64,000 nucleotides of DNA from Conyzicola nivalis (GCF_014639655.1 NZ_BMGB01000001.1:1132882-1196881), one strand, 5' to 3'; positions 15,395 to 24,389 are shown, counted from the stretch's first letter. The notes: generated by a model not told the origin, from the letters alone. A program made the numbers and translations.

Positions 15395-16465
15395 ATGGCC
15401 CGCTCCCGAAACCTTCTCGCGAACCACCAGGACGGGTCGACCGGTGCAGGCGTCCCCATCCTCCACTTCGCCGCACGACTCGAAGACTCCATGCACGCCT
15501 GGCGCGAGCGGAGGGGCCGCAAGCGCGGCCTCAAGACCACGGTCATCCCGTACACGGGCTACGGATCGCCCGGCTGGGTGCGCGTGCTGTGCCGGGTCGT
15601 GCTCACCCGCGGCGACGTCGCCAGCCAACGGGCCGCCAAGGTGCGCGGCTGGCGCAGCTTCTTCAGCATCCCCGTCGACGACGTCGAGGTGACGATCATC
15701 GCCGGGGGCACCGAACAGAAGGTCCTCGCCGGGCGGGGCGGACTCGTCGACACCCGGATCAAGGTCGAGCTCGCTCCGGGCTGGCACACGATCGTGATCA
15801 AGACGGATGACACGGAAGGCGTCACCGCGGAGGTCTTCGTCATCGACCCCGACGCCGCCTTCGGAATCATCTCCGACGTCGACGACACCGTCATGGTCAC
15901 CGCGCTCCCCCGTCCGCTGCTCGCGGCGTGGAACACCTTCGTGCTCGACGAGCACGCCCGACGCCCGGTTCCCGGGATGGCCGTGCTGTACGAACGCATC
16001 GTGCAGGCCAACCCGAGCGCACCCGTCATCTACCTGTCGACCGGCGCCTGGAACGTCGCGCCGACGCTCTCCCGCTTCCTTGACCGCAACCTCTACCCCG
16101 ACGGTCCGCTGCTGCTCACCGACTGGGGCCCCACCCACGACCGGTGGTTCCGCAGCGGCCGCGAGCACAAGGCGTCGAGCCTCGAGCGCATCGCCCAGGA
16201 ACTGCCCGGCATGAAGTGGCTGCTCGTCGGTGACGACGGTCAGCACGACGAGCAGCTCTACGGCGAGTTCGCCGCCGCGCACCCCGAGAACGTCGCTGCG
16301 GTGGCCATCCGCCAGCTGTCGACGAGCGAGGCGGTGCTGGCCGGTGGCCGGTCGCGCGCCGCAGACAACGAGCAGGAGACCGGAACGGCCTGGGTGTTCG
16401 CGCCCGACGGCGCCGGCCTCCTCGACCAGCTGAAGAAGACCGGGATTCTGGGTTCGCGCACCTGA
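15395..16465 (+). CDS. App1-family (DUF2183) phosphatidate-phosphatase-like protein
   Basis: A 356-residue protein. The C-terminal half is the App1 catalytic domain: the HAD-like DxDxT motif is Asp161-Val-Asp163-Asp-Thr165 in IISDVDDTVMVTAL, followed by PVIYLSTGAWN and a late acidic motif in WLLVGDDGQHDEQLY. The N-terminal half (to about residue 150) is the beta-rich region usual in bacterial homologues. In yeast App1 is a phosphatidate phosphatase; the bacterial substrate is unknown. No Shine-Dalgarno is seen; CAGACT stands six bases before the ATG, close to the leaderless pattern. It is divergent from the TetR gene. Confidence 0.85.
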   Translation: MARSRNLLANHQDGSTGAGVPILHFAARLEDSMHAWRERRGRKRGLKTTVIPYTGYGSPGWVRVLCRVVLTRGDVASQRAAKVRGWRSFFSIPVDDVEVTIIAGGTEQKVLAGRGGLVDTRIKVELAPGWHTIVIKTDDTEGVTAEVFVIDPDAAFGIISDVDDTVMVTALPRPLLAAWNTFVLDEHARRPVPGMAVLYERIVQANPSAPVIYLSTGAWNVAPTLSRFLDRNLYPDGPLLLTDWGPTHDRWFRSGREHKASSLERIAQELPGMKWLLVGDDGQHDEQLYGEFAAAHPENVAAVAIRQLSTSEAVLAGGRSRAADNEQETGTAWVFAPDGAGLLDQLKKTGILGSRT

Positions 16466-16511
16466 GTCCGCAAGGCCCGCCGCGGCGGCGGCTCCCCCGC
16501 CGCGCACCGTT

Positions 16512-16517
16512 TAGCAT
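16512..16517 (+). promoter_or_regulatory. Leaderless-type -10 box for the GH15 gene
   Basis: TAGCAT lies six bases before the ATG at 16524, with no Shine-Dalgarno sequence, which fits TAnnnT-N6-ATG. Confidence 0.5.
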
Positions 16518-16523
16518 TACCGG

Positions 16524-18320
16524 ATGCCCTTGCGCGTCGAAGACTATGCCCTGATCGGTGATTGCCACACGGGAGCCCTCGTCGGCAGCGACGGCAGTAT
16601 CGACTGGTTGTGCCTGCCGCGCTTCGATTCCGCCTCGACCTTCGGCGCCCTGCTCGGCACCGAAGACCACGGTCGCTGGCTGGTCGCCCCCGCCGCGTCG
16701 ACCGACGGCACGCCGGGAGTCAGTAACAGCCGCAGCTACGTCGACGACACCTTCACCCTCGTCACCCGCTGGGTGACCCCCACCGGAACCGTCGACGTCA
16801 TCGACCTCATGCCGCACGGCGACCGTCGCGCGGATGTCATCCGCCGCGTGGTCGGTGTCTCTGGCACCGTCGACATGGTGCAGGACCTGCGCATCCGTTT
16901 CGACTACGGTGCCGCGATGCCGTGGCTTCGACAGGTGCCGGATGCCGGCGGGAACGCCGTCATCGCGGTGGCCGGCCCCGACGCCATCGTGGTGCGCGGG
17001 CCCGAGCTGCGCGCGGCCGACCACACGCACGTTTCGGAGTTCACGGTGGCCGCGGGCGAGACCGTGGACATCGTGCTCACGTGGTATCCCGCGCACCGCA
17101 GGGCACCCCGCGCGCTCAACGTGAGCAGCCGCATCCGCGACACCGAAAAATGGTGGACCCACTGGGCCTCGGCCGCGGCCGCCGCCCCGCAGTACGCCTC
17201 GGCCGTGCGCCGTTCGCTGCTGGTGCTGCGCGCCCTCAGCCACGAGGACACGGGCGGCATCGTCGCCGCCGCGACCACGAGCCTGCCCGAGGAGTTCGGC
17301 GGCACCCGCAATTGGGACTACCGCTACGTCTGGCTGCGCGACGCCTCGCTCACCCTGCACGTGCTGCTCGACCACGGATTCGACAGCGAGGCAGACCCGT
17401 GGCGCGGCTGGCTGCTGCGCGCGATCGCCGGCGACCCCGGCGACGTGCAGATCATGTACGGACTGTCGGGCGAGCGCCGGCTCATCGAATACGAGGTTCC
17501 GAGCCTCCCCGGCTACGACGGCGCCTCCCCCGTGCGCATCGGCAACGGGGCGTTCACCCAGTACCAGGGCGACGTGTTCGGCGAGGTGATGCTCGCGCTC
17601 GAACGGGCCCGCCAGGCCAACGGCGAGGAGAAGGACTTCTCCTGGCCCGTGCAGCGCGCGATCATGAGCTTCGTCGAGGAGAACTGGCAGCGTCCCGACA
17701 ACGGGATCTGGGAGATCCGCGGCCCGCAGCGGCACTTCACGCACTCCCGGGTGATGCTCTGGGCGGCCTTCGACTGCGCGGTCCGCGCGGTGCGCGACTT
17801 CGGCCTCGACGGCCCGGTCGAGCGCTGGGAGCGGATGCGCGACGAGGTCCGCGACGAGATCGAGACCCAGGGCTTCGACACCGAACGCAACACCTACACG
17901 CAGTACTACGGAAGCACGGCGGTCGACGCGTCGCTGCTGCAGCTCGTGCAGGCCGGCTACATCGAGGCCACCGACCCGCGGATGCTGGGCACCGTCGCCG
18001 CGATCGAGAACGAACTGCTCGAGAACGGGCTGCTGCTGCGCTACCGCTCGGAGTCCGGCGTCGACGGCCTCCCCGCGGGCGAGAACCCGTTTCTCGCCTG
18101 CTCGTTCTGGCTCGTCGAGCAGTACGCGCTGTCGGGGCGGTTGCCGGATGCCACGGAGCTGATGGACCGCTTGGTGGGGTACTGCAACGACGTCGGTCTG
18201 CTCAGCGAGGAGTACGACGTGCTCGGCAACCGCCAGGCCGGCAACACCCCGCAGGCGTTCTCGCACCTCTCCCTCGTGCGTGCCGCCGACGCCATCGCGA
18301 AGGCGACCGCCGCGTCGTAG
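16524..18320 (+). CDS. Glycoside hydrolase family 15 protein (trehalase/glucoamylase-like)
   Basis: A 598-residue cytosolic protein; no signal peptide. The N-terminal beta-sandwich begins VEDYALIGDCHTGALVGSDGSIDWLCLPRFDS, read in pieces, typical of the actinobacterial GH15 trehalase-like group. The (alpha/alpha)6 barrel carries EEFGGTRNWDYRYVWLRDAS and the later NGIWEIRG segment. Members characterised in mycobacteria act as trehalases, others as glucoamylases or glucodextranases, so the substrate is an alpha-linked glucoside but not fixed by sequence. It follows the App1-like gene and precedes an HTH_42 gene by 20 bases. Confidence 0.88.
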   Translation: MPLRVEDYALIGDCHTGALVGSDGSIDWLCLPRFDSASTFGALLGTEDHGRWLVAPAASTDGTPGVSNSRSYVDDTFTLVTRWVTPTGTVDVIDLMPHGDRRADVIRRVVGVSGTVDMVQDLRIRFDYGAAMPWLRQVPDAGGNAVIAVAGPDAIVVRGPELRAADHTHVSEFTVAAGETVDIVLTWYPAHRRAPRALNVSSRIRDTEKWWTHWASAAAAAPQYASAVRRSLLVLRALSHEDTGGIVAAATTSLPEEFGGTRNWDYRYVWLRDASLTLHVLLDHGFDSEADPWRGWLLRAIAGDPGDVQIMYGLSGERRLIEYEVPSLPGYDGASPVRIGNGAFTQYQGDVFGEVMLALERARQANGEEKDFSWPVQRAIMSFVEENWQRPDNGIWEIRGPQRHFTHSRVMLWAAFDCAVRAVRDFGLDGPVERWERMRDEVRDEIETQGFDTERNTYTQYYGSTAVDASLLQLVQAGYIEATDPRMLGTVAAIENELLENGLLLRYRSESGVDGLPAGENPFLACSFWLVEQYALSGRLPDATELMDRLVGYCNDVGLLSEEYDVLGNRQAGNTPQAFSHLSLVRAADAIAKATAAS

Positions 18321-18340
18321 GCCCGGGCCATACTGTGGTG

Positions 18341-19465
18341 ATGACGCGCAGCTACCCGGCCCACCGCCGCGACATCGCCCGCCTGCGGCTCGCCACGCAG
18401 CGCATCTCGCCCGCCGTCGGGGCGTCGACCGGTACCGCAACGGCGACGGTCGCGTCCACCGTGCGGCACCTGCTCGCCATGCAGGCGCAGGACTTCGCGG
18501 GCGCCAAGTGGTCGGTCGGCCTGCGCACGCCCGGTAGTACAGATGCCACGGTCGAGGCCGCCCTCGCGGCCGGCGAGATCGTGCGCTCGTGGCCCATGCG
18601 CGGCACACTGCACTTCGTCGCGCCGGAAGACCTCGGCTGGATGCTCTCGCTCACCTCCGAGCGCATCATCCGCAGCGCGGCCGGGCGGCACCGGCAGCTC
18701 GAACTGGTCGAGGCGGACTTCGAGCTGGCCCGCGACATCGCCGTCGCCGAACTGGGCGGCGGGCGGGCGCTCTCGCGTGCCGACCTGCTCGAGCGCTTCG
18801 AGACCGGCGGCATCCCGGTCGCGGGGCAGCGCGGCGCACACCTTCTCGGCCGGCTCGCGCTGTGGGGCGTGCTGGTGTTCGGCCCCCTGCAGGCCGGCGA
18901 GGCGGGCAAGGCCGACCAGCAGACCTTCGTGCTGCTCGACGAGTGGGTCGCGGCGCCACGCGTCCTCGAGCGCGACGAGGCGCTCGGCGAGTTCGCGCTG
19001 CGGTATTTCACCGGGCACGGGCCGGCCACGGTGCGCGACTTCGCCTGGTGGTCGTCGCTGACGCTGGGCGACGCGCGTGCGGGTCTCGCCATCGCGCGAG
19101 ACCGGCTCGACGAGATCGACCTCGGCGGAACCCGGTACTTCGTGCCGCGCGATGCGGTGGCCGCGGCATCCGGGGTTCTGGTCCTTCCCGGATTCGACGA
19201 GTACCTGCTCGGCTACCAAGACCGCGGGGCCGCGCTCGCGCCCGAACACTTCGAGCTGATCGTGCCGGGCAAGAACGGCATGTTTATGCCCACGATCGTG
19301 GTGGGCGGCGAGGTGGTCGGAACGTGGCGGCGCACCACCACGGCAAAGGGCGTCTCGGTCGAACCCCGGCCGTTCGAGCCGCTGTCTGCCGCGTCGCTGC
19401 GCCGGTTCGACGCCGCGGCCGGGCGCTACGCGGCCTTCCTCGGCAAGGGGTTTCTGCCCCGCTGA
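18341..19465 (+). CDS. HTH_42 (AlkZ-like) winged-helix DNA-binding protein
   Basis: A 374-residue protein of the HTH_42 superfamily, which includes the DNA glycosylases AlkZ and AlkX (YcaQ). The signature region LLAMQAQDFAGAKWSVGLRT contains Gln48-Ala-Gln50, matching the catalytic QxQ pattern of AlkZ-type glycosylases, and is followed by RSWPMRGTLHFVAPEDLGW, also typical. The C-terminal part has VLVLPGFDEYLLGYQDR and PGKNGMFMPTIVV. A role in removing bulky alkyl lesions or crosslinks is plausible, but most members are untested. ATG at 18341; CATACT stands six bases upstream and no Shine-Dalgarno is present. A paralogue without the QxQ motif lies at 30067-31269. Confidence 0.82.
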   Translation: MTRSYPAHRRDIARLRLATQRISPAVGASTGTATATVASTVRHLLAMQAQDFAGAKWSVGLRTPGSTDATVEAALAAGEIVRSWPMRGTLHFVAPEDLGWMLSLTSERIIRSAAGRHRQLELVEADFELARDIAVAELGGGRALSRADLLERFETGGIPVAGQRGAHLLGRLALWGVLVFGPLQAGEAGKADQQTFVLLDEWVAAPRVLERDEALGEFALRYFTGHGPATVRDFAWWSSLTLGDARAGLAIARDRLDEIDLGGTRYFVPRDAVAAASGVLVLPGFDEYLLGYQDRGAALAPEHFELIVPGKNGMFMPTIVVGGEVVGTWRRTTTAKGVSVEPRPFEPLSAASLRRFDAAAGRYAAFLGKGFLPR

Positions 19466-19525
19466 CCCCGGGCGCCGACGGTCCTGACCCCGGTTTGCGG
19501 GGCGGTGCGGTCGGCGCAACCTCGG

Positions 19526-19531
19526 TAGGCT
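19526..19531 (+). promoter_or_regulatory. Leaderless-type -10 box
   Basis: TAGGCT is seven bases before the ATG at 19539 and no Shine-Dalgarno sequence is seen. Confidence 0.5.
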
Positions 19532-19538
19532 GGCGCGA

Positions 19539-20471
19539 ATGTTGACCTCCACGCCGGCCTACGCGCCGTTCCCCCTCGAGACGGATGAAACGTCCCTCGG
19601 GTTTGTGGAGACGACGGTCTACCCGCGCACCGGTACCGCACGGATCGTCGCGCGTCACCGACCGCAGCGCACGTCGACCAGGGCCACGATCTTCCTGCAC
19701 GGCGCGGCCGGTTCGTGGACGACCTGGACGCCGATGCTCGCCGCCGCGGACGAGGCGGGCATCACGATCGTCAACCCCGTACTGCTCGACCTGCCCGGTT
19801 GGGGCGACGCGACTCCGGCCCCGGGCGACGCGCCGCTCACGCTCGACACAGTCTGCGAGCTCGTGCGCGACATGGCCCTCGAGCTCGGCTACACGGAGTG
19901 GGACCTCGTGGGGCACTCGCTCGGCGGCTTCATCGCCCTGCACATGGCGTCGATCTGGCCGCAAAGCGTGCACTCGGTCGCTCTCGTCTCGGGGACGACG
20001 TGGTCGGTGATCGACGCCGTCGCCCGCCCGTGGCACGGGCTGCGGGTCATCCCCGGCTTCGTGCTGCTGCGCTTCTTTATGCGGCTGCTCGCGCCGATCC
20101 AGCCCGTGGCCCTCGCCGCGGTGCGCGGCCTACGCGCCTTGGGCATCCTGCGGTTCGCGACCTCGCCGCTGTTCCGGCACCCGACGCGCGTCGACGACAC
20201 GGTGATCGACGCGCTCGCCACCGAACTGCGTCCGCGCTCGTTCGTCACCGCCGGCGACGTGACGCGTGGCTACGACGCCGACGCCCGCTGGTCGCTGATC
20301 GAGTGCGAGGTGCTCGCTACGAAGGGCGACAACGACGTGTTCGTCACCGACGGCGACCTCGAACGGCTCGCCCGGGTGGTGCGTCGCTGCACGACCACGG
20401 TCATCGCCGACTGCGGCCACTTCGGCAACGTGGAGCAGCCGGCGGCGGTTCTGGCGGCGCTGGACTACTAG
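19539..20471 (+). CDS. Alpha/beta-hydrolase fold protein
   Basis: A 310-residue hydrolase. The oxyanion-hole segment is ATIFLHGAAGSWTTW, the nucleophile elbow GHSLGG in WDLVGHSLGGFIALHMA, an acidic residue in ATKGDNDVFVTDGDLERLA, and the catalytic His in ADCGHFGNVEQP. The lid region has a hydrophobic Leu/Arg-rich helix (GFVLLRFFMRLLAPIQ) that could touch the membrane. The substrate is unknown. The start is ATG at 19539, judged by the -10 box seven bases upstream. Confidence 0.83.
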   Translation: MLTSTPAYAPFPLETDETSLGFVETTVYPRTGTARIVARHRPQRTSTRATIFLHGAAGSWTTWTPMLAAADEAGITIVNPVLLDLPGWGDATPAPGDAPLTLDTVCELVRDMALELGYTEWDLVGHSLGGFIALHMASIWPQSVHSVALVSGTTWSVIDAVARPWHGLRVIPGFVLLRFFMRLLAPIQPVALAAVRGLRALGILRFATSPLFRHPTRVDDTVIDALATELRPRSFVTAGDVTRGYDADARWSLIECEVLATKGDNDVFVTDGDLERLARVVRRCTTTVIADCGHFGNVEQPAAVLAALDY

Positions 20472-20488
20472 GGCCGGTCCCGGCGGGG

Positions 20489-20911
20489 CTATTCGGCGAG
20501 CGGGCGCTGGCGCTGGCGCTTCGTCGCCGAGCGCTGCTGCTTCGCCGCGAGGTGTCGCCTCCCCGAGCCCTTCGTCGGTTTCGTCGGTCGTCTCGGCGGC
20601 GCATCCGGGGCGAGGGCGGTGGCCACCAGCTCCCCGAGTTTTTCCAGGGCCACCTCGCGATTGCGCAACTGGGAACGCTGCTCTGAGGCGCTGACGGTGA
20701 CCACACCCCCGACGAGCCGGGCGTCGAGCCGGTCGCCCAATCGGGCGCGTTGCGCGTCGGAGAGCACGGTCGACTCGGCCACGTTCCAGAACAGTTCGAC
20801 GCGGCTGTCCGACGTGTTGACGTGTTGCCCGCCCGGGCCCGACGACCGGGAGAAGCGCCAGCCGAGTTCCGCCGCCGGGATCGTCAGTGCCGGCGACACG
20901 CGCAGATCCAT
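20489..20911 (-). CDS. arfB: Peptidyl-tRNA hydrolase ArfB (ribosome rescue)
   Basis: A 140-residue class-I release-factor-like protein. The catalytic GGQ motif is residues 27-29 within FSRSSGPGGQHVNTSDSRVEL. The C-terminal tail is strongly basic (GSGRRHLAAKQQRSATKRQRQR), the part known to enter the empty mRNA channel of stalled ribosomes. The length matches ArfB/YaeJ and excludes full release factors. It follows the unrecognised gene at 20928-21398 by 16 bases on the same strand and is probably co-transcribed with it. Confidence 0.93.
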   Translation of the reverse strand: MDLRVSPALTIPAAELGWRFSRSSGPGGQHVNTSDSRVELFWNVAESTVLSDAQRARLGDRLDARLVGGVVTVSASEQRSQLRNREVALEKLGELVATALAPDAPPRRPTKPTKGSGRRHLAAKQQRSATKRQRQRPLAE

Positions 20912-20927
20912 GTCCGGGGAGGAGGGG

Positions 20928-21398
20928 TCAGTCGAGCCAGGTCAGCGAGGCGAAGTCCTCGGCCGTGAGCCCGAACTGCTCGGTGTTGCGGGCGACGAGA
21001 CTGCGCAGCTCGTCGATCTCGACGGCCTCCCGCACGATGACGTCGATGCCCGCGGGGGTGAACGCCGTCTTCTCAAAACGGATCGCGAGCACGGTCGAGG
21101 CATCGTTCTTACCCGTGACCGCCCAGCGGCTACGGGCCAACTTCAGCAGGCTCTTGCCGCGCCAGACGAAGTGGTCGTCGGCCCATTTGTCGGTGCCGAC
21201 CACGTGCTTCTCCTGGTTGTCGGCGGTGAAGTAGCTCACGTCGTCGCGCAGGGTCAGCGGGTTCTCGCTGACGAGGTCGTAACTGAACCGGGGGGACTTG
21301 CGCTCGCGGTTCAGCCACATCGGGAAGTTGGTGGCTCGCACGTTCCAGACTCCGGGGAGAATCGAGGCGAGGTCGCTGGCGTGCGGCGTGGTGGGCAT
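20928..21398 (-). CDS. Conserved hypothetical protein, possibly lipocalin/FABP-like
   Basis: I do not recognise this 156-residue protein with certainty. It begins near ILPGVWNVRATNFPMWL and continues with alternating beta-strand-like segments (FSYDLVSENPLTLRDDVSY, EKHVVGTDKWADDHFVWRG, SRWAVTGKNDASTVLAIRFE), which resembles a small beta-barrel of lipocalin or fatty-acid-binding type. It has no signal peptide or membrane helix. ATG at 21398 is chosen because TACCGT lies six bases upstream; a longer start at 21476 would run into the divergent gene. It is co-oriented with arfB just downstream. Confidence 0.7.
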   Translation of the reverse strand: MPTTPHASDLASILPGVWNVRATNFPMWLNRERKSPRFSYDLVSENPLTLRDDVSYFTADNQEKHVVGTDKWADDHFVWRGKSLLKLARSRWAVTGKNDASTVLAIRFEKTAFTPAGIDVIVREAVEIDELRSLVARNTEQFGLTAEDFASLTWLD

Positions 21399-21404
21399 CT
21401 GGCA

Positions 21405-21422
21405 ACGGTATCGGAATAGCAT
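21405..21422. promoter_or_regulatory. Back-to-back leaderless-type promoters
   Basis: On the minus strand TACCGT (21405-21410) is six bases before the ATG at 21398. On the plus strand TAGCAT (21417-21422) is five bases before the ATG at 21428. The entire region between the two start codons is 29 bases, so there is no room for untranslated leaders. Confidence 0.6.
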
Positions 21423-21427
21423 TTGAT

Positions 21428-22255
21428 ATGCCCGATAACGCGCCAGCCCGCCCCGTAGCACTCGCGTTATCGACACACCCCGGTCCGACGGTCGCCGTGA
21501 CCGTGGTCACGGCGGTTCTCGCCCTCGGAGCCGGGCTCGACGCGTGGCGTCTCGCGCTCGTGACGATGGCCGTGTTTCTCAACCAGATTTCGGTCGGCCT
21601 CTCGAACGACTGGATCGACGCGGAACGGGACGCCGCGGTCGGCCGCCGCGACAAACCGATCGCCCGCGGCTGGATCGACGTCGGCACGGTGCGAACGGTG
21701 TCGATCGTCACGGCGGTCGTGGCTGTGCTGCTCACCGTGCCGCTCGGCTGGGGCGCGACGGTGGCCCATCTCGTGTTCATCGCCTCGGCATGGGCCTACA
21801 ACGCGTGGCTGAAGCGGTCGCCGTTCTCGGTGCTGCCGTTCGTCGTGAGCTTCGGCCTGCTGCCCGCCATAGTGACCCTCGCCGCCGAGACGCCGCGGTT
21901 CGCGCCGTGGTGGATGCTCGCGGCCGGCGCCCTGCTCGGCGTCTCCGCCCACTTCGCAAACGTGCTGCCTGACCTCGCCGACGACGCGGCCACGGGGGTC
22001 GCCGGGCTCCCCCACCGTCTGGGCCGGCGGGCGAGCGGGCTCACCATCGCCGGCGCGTTGGGCGTGGCATCCGTTCTCGTCGTCTTCGGCGCGGGAAACC
22101 CGGGCGTCGTGCAGTGGGTCGGACTCGTCGTCACTCTGGGGCTGGCCGCGGTGTGTGGTGTGCTCGCCCTGACGCGGCCGCCCACCCGGCTGCTGTTCCA
22201 GCTGATCATGGCCGCGGCGCTGGTGAACGTCGCCCTGCTCGCGCTCGCGGCCTAG
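21428..22255 (+). CDS. UbiA-family prenyltransferase
   Basis: A 275-residue polytopic membrane enzyme. The first aspartate-rich motif is Asn60-Asp61..Asp64...Asp68 in GLSNDWIDAERDAAVGRRDKPIARG, which binds the Mg-prenyl diphosphate, and the second is VLPDLADDAATGVAGLPHRLG. About eight to nine hydrophobic segments follow the family pattern. UbiA members prenylate quinone precursors, haem, chlorophyll or decaprenyl-phosphoribose; this one is near SCO-type unassigned actinobacterial members by its NDWIDAERD motif, and the acceptor cannot be told. It is divergent from the hypothetical gene at 20928. Confidence 0.87.
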   Translation: MPDNAPARPVALALSTHPGPTVAVTVVTAVLALGAGLDAWRLALVTMAVFLNQISVGLSNDWIDAERDAAVGRRDKPIARGWIDVGTVRTVSIVTAVVAVLLTVPLGWGATVAHLVFIASAWAYNAWLKRSPFSVLPFVVSFGLLPAIVTLAAETPRFAPWWMLAAGALLGVSAHFANVLPDLADDAATGVAGLPHRLGRRASGLTIAGALGVASVLVVFGAGNPGVVQWVGLVVTLGLAAVCGVLALTRPPTRLLFQLIMAAALVNVALLALAA

Positions 22256-22306
22256 TTCTCCACAGGGCGCGACTACCGCCGCGAACTCGACGGCGCCCGA
22301 CGACCG

Positions 22307-23674
22307 CTATTTCTTCTCGGGCACCTTCTCGTGCACGGGGTTGCTGATGCCGATGAGGGAGACGATGCCGCCGAGGATGAGCAGCACCGCGGTGACGAGG
22401 AGTCCGCGGTGGAACGAGTCGACCGTGAACTGCGAGCCCACGATGACGCCGACGAAGGCGATCGCGATCAGACCGGCGATGCGCGAGATCGCGTTGTTGA
22501 TCGCCGAACCGATGCCGGACTGCTCCGGCGAGATCGACCCGAGGATCGCCGAGGTGAGAGGTGCGACGGTCATCGTGAGGCCGAGCGCGAAGACCACGAC
22601 GCCGGGGAAGACCTGGGTCCAGTAGTTCACGTCGTCGCCGATGCCGAGCATCAGCAGGTAGCCGATGCCACCGACGATCGGGCCGAGACCCATGAACAGG
22701 CGCGGGCCGTACTTGCCGGCGAGGGCTCCGAAGAACGAGGAGAGCGCGATGCTGATCAGCGTCATGGGCAGGAAGGCCAGTCCCGCGGCCGTCGCCGAGA
22801 AGCCGCCCACCTGCTGCAGGAACACGGTCACGATGAATCCGCCGAGCGACAGCGCGCCGTAGACCAGGGTGGTGGAGACGTTTCCGACCGAGAAGTTGCG
22901 CACGCTGAACAACCCGAGCGGCACCATCGGGTGCCGGGTGGTGCGCTGACGCAGGATGAACGCGAGCAGTGCGATCAGGCCGAGCACGAACGGTAGATAG
23001 ATCGCCGGGCTCGACCAGCCGAAGTTTGCCTGCTCGATGAGTGCGAAGACCGGACCGCCGAGGCCGACGATGCCGAGCACGGCTCCGAACCAGTCGATCC
23101 CGCCGCCCTCCGGGCGCACGTTCTTCTCGCCGAGGCGGGCGATCAGCACGAGCGTGACTGCGATCGGGATGATGTTGATCGCGAAGACGAGGCGCCAGTT
23201 GAGGTAGTCGACGAAGAGGCCGCCGAGCAGGGGGCCGACCAGGAACGCGGCGCTCGTCCACCCCGTCCAGGTGCCGATCGCCTTCGCCTGCGGTGCACCC
23301 CGGAAGGTCGCGATGATGATCGCGAGCGAGCTCGGAACCAACAGTGCACCCGCGATGCCCTGGGCCCCGCGCAGGATGACGAGGGACTCGGCCGTGGGCG
23401 CGAGCGCGATGAGCACCGACGTCACCGCGAAGCCGTAGAGGCCGGCTTTGAGCACGACCCAGCGTCCGAACGTGTCGGAGAGCGACCCGGCCAGCAGGAT
23501 GAGCGTGCCCAGGGTGATGGCGTAGGCGTCGACGACCCACTGCTGTGTCGTGATGCCCCCGCCGAGTTCCTTCTCGATCGCGGGCAGCGCCACGTTGATC
23601 ACCGAGCCGTCGAGGAAGGTGACGAACGACGCGAGTACCGCGATCGAGAGCACCAAGCGTTGATTTCGCGTCAT
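22307..23674 (-). CDS. MFS multidrug efflux transporter, DHA2 (QacA/EmrB) type
   Basis: A 455-residue drug:H+ antiporter-like protein. The first helix ends FLDGSVINVALPAIEKEL, the DHA signature D-x-T/S-x-V-N-V-A-L-P, followed by WVVDAYAITLGTLILLAGSLSDTFGR. The motif C-type Gly-rich helix GIAGALLVPSSLAII and WRLVFAINIIP are also present. About 12-14 membrane segments are expected. The ATG at 23674 is chosen; a GTG at 23689 is possible. No regulator is adjacent, so the substrate range is unknown. It ends 51 bases from the convergent UbiA gene, where a weak GGGCGC/GCGCCC inverted repeat (22265-22298) may act as terminator. Confidence 0.87.
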   Translation of the reverse strand: MTRNQRLVLSIAVLASFVTFLDGSVINVALPAIEKELGGGITTQQWVVDAYAITLGTLILLAGSLSDTFGRWVVLKAGLYGFAVTSVLIALAPTAESLVILRGAQGIAGALLVPSSLAIIIATFRGAPQAKAIGTWTGWTSAAFLVGPLLGGLFVDYLNWRLVFAINIIPIAVTLVLIARLGEKNVRPEGGGIDWFGAVLGIVGLGGPVFALIEQANFGWSSPAIYLPFVLGLIALLAFILRQRTTRHPMVPLGLFSVRNFSVGNVSTTLVYGALSLGGFIVTVFLQQVGGFSATAAGLAFLPMTLISIALSSFFGALAGKYGPRLFMGLGPIVGGIGYLLMLGIGDDVNYWTQVFPGVVVFALGLTMTVAPLTSAILGSISPEQSGIGSAINNAISRIAGLIAIAFVGVIVGSQFTVDSFHRGLLVTAVLLILGGIVSLIGISNPVHEKVPEKK

Positions 23675-23702
23675 GCTCGTAGTCAACACCAGGCGGGCGG
23701 TT

Positions 23703-24377
23703 TCATTCCGCCGCGGGTGTCGAGTTCACCGCGGCTTCGACTTCGTCGAGCACGCGGTGGTCGACGAGGAGCTGGAAGTGCCCGTCCACGGGCACCCGCA
23801 CGTTCGTCGCGCCCGGCAGTTCGCTGCCGGCGGGGATGTGCGGGTCGTACTCGCCGTAGACCGAGACGATGCGCGAGTTCACCTCGGCGTTGGCGGCGAG
23901 CAGGGCGAGGGTCGTATCGGTCGGGATGAACGCACGAAGCGGCCGCACCGGCATGTACTTCGACAGGCTCGAGCCTTGGAACGGCGACGCGATCGCCACC
24001 AGCCGGTCGATGCGCCCCTCGACGTCGTCGAAGAGCATCATGTGCTTGGCGATGAGCCCGCCCTTGCTGTGGGCGACGATGATGACGTTGCGCAGGTCGT
24101 GCTCGTCGACGTAGCGCTGCACGGTGGCCGCGGCATCCGGAATCGCGTCGATGTTGCGGCCGAGCAGTTCGACGGCGTGCACAGGGTGTCCGGCGCGGGC
24201 GAGGCGTCCGCCGGCTGCGCGCAGGAATTGCCAGCGCTCGTAGACGCCGGGAATGAGCAGGACGGGCGCGAGGTGGCCGCGCGGCTTGGGCACGGTGCGG
24301 TGACGGAGCGTGGCGCCGAGGCTCACCCGGGCCGCGTAGGCGTAGTCGGTGAGCCAGACTTTCGCGCGACCGAGCAT
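23703..24377 (-). CDS. Alpha/beta hydrolase, lipase/PGAP1-like
   Basis: A 224-residue serine hydrolase. Oxyanion segment PVLLIPGVYERWQFL; nucleophile elbow AHSKGG in VIIVAHSKGGLIAKHMM; after it VAIASPFQGSSLSKYM; acid in VSVYGEYDPHIPAGS; catalytic His in VPVDGHFQLLVDHRVL. The HSKGG elbow and short length resemble triacylglycerol lipase/esterase proteins. No signal peptide is seen, so it is likely cytoplasmic. The ATG has TAGACT six bases upstream. It is divergent from the alditol oxidase gene, 40 bases away. Confidence 0.83.
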   Translation of the reverse strand: MLGRAKVWLTDYAYAARVSLGATLRHRTVPKPRGHLAPVLLIPGVYERWQFLRAAGGRLARAGHPVHAVELLGRNIDAIPDAAATVQRYVDEHDLRNVIIVAHSKGGLIAKHMMLFDDVEGRIDRLVAIASPFQGSSLSKYMPVRPLRAFIPTDTTLALLAANAEVNSRIVSVYGEYDPHIPAGSELPGATNVRVPVDGHFQLLVDHRVLDEVEAAVNSTPAAE

Positions 24378-24383
24378 GTGGTC

Positions 24384-24389
24384 AGTCTA
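24384..24389 (-). promoter_or_regulatory. Leaderless-type -10 box for the lipase-like gene
   Basis: On the minus strand TAGACT lies six bases before the ATG at 24377. In the other direction CAGAAT is six bases before the alditol oxidase ATG, with a GGAG between. Confidence 0.5.
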
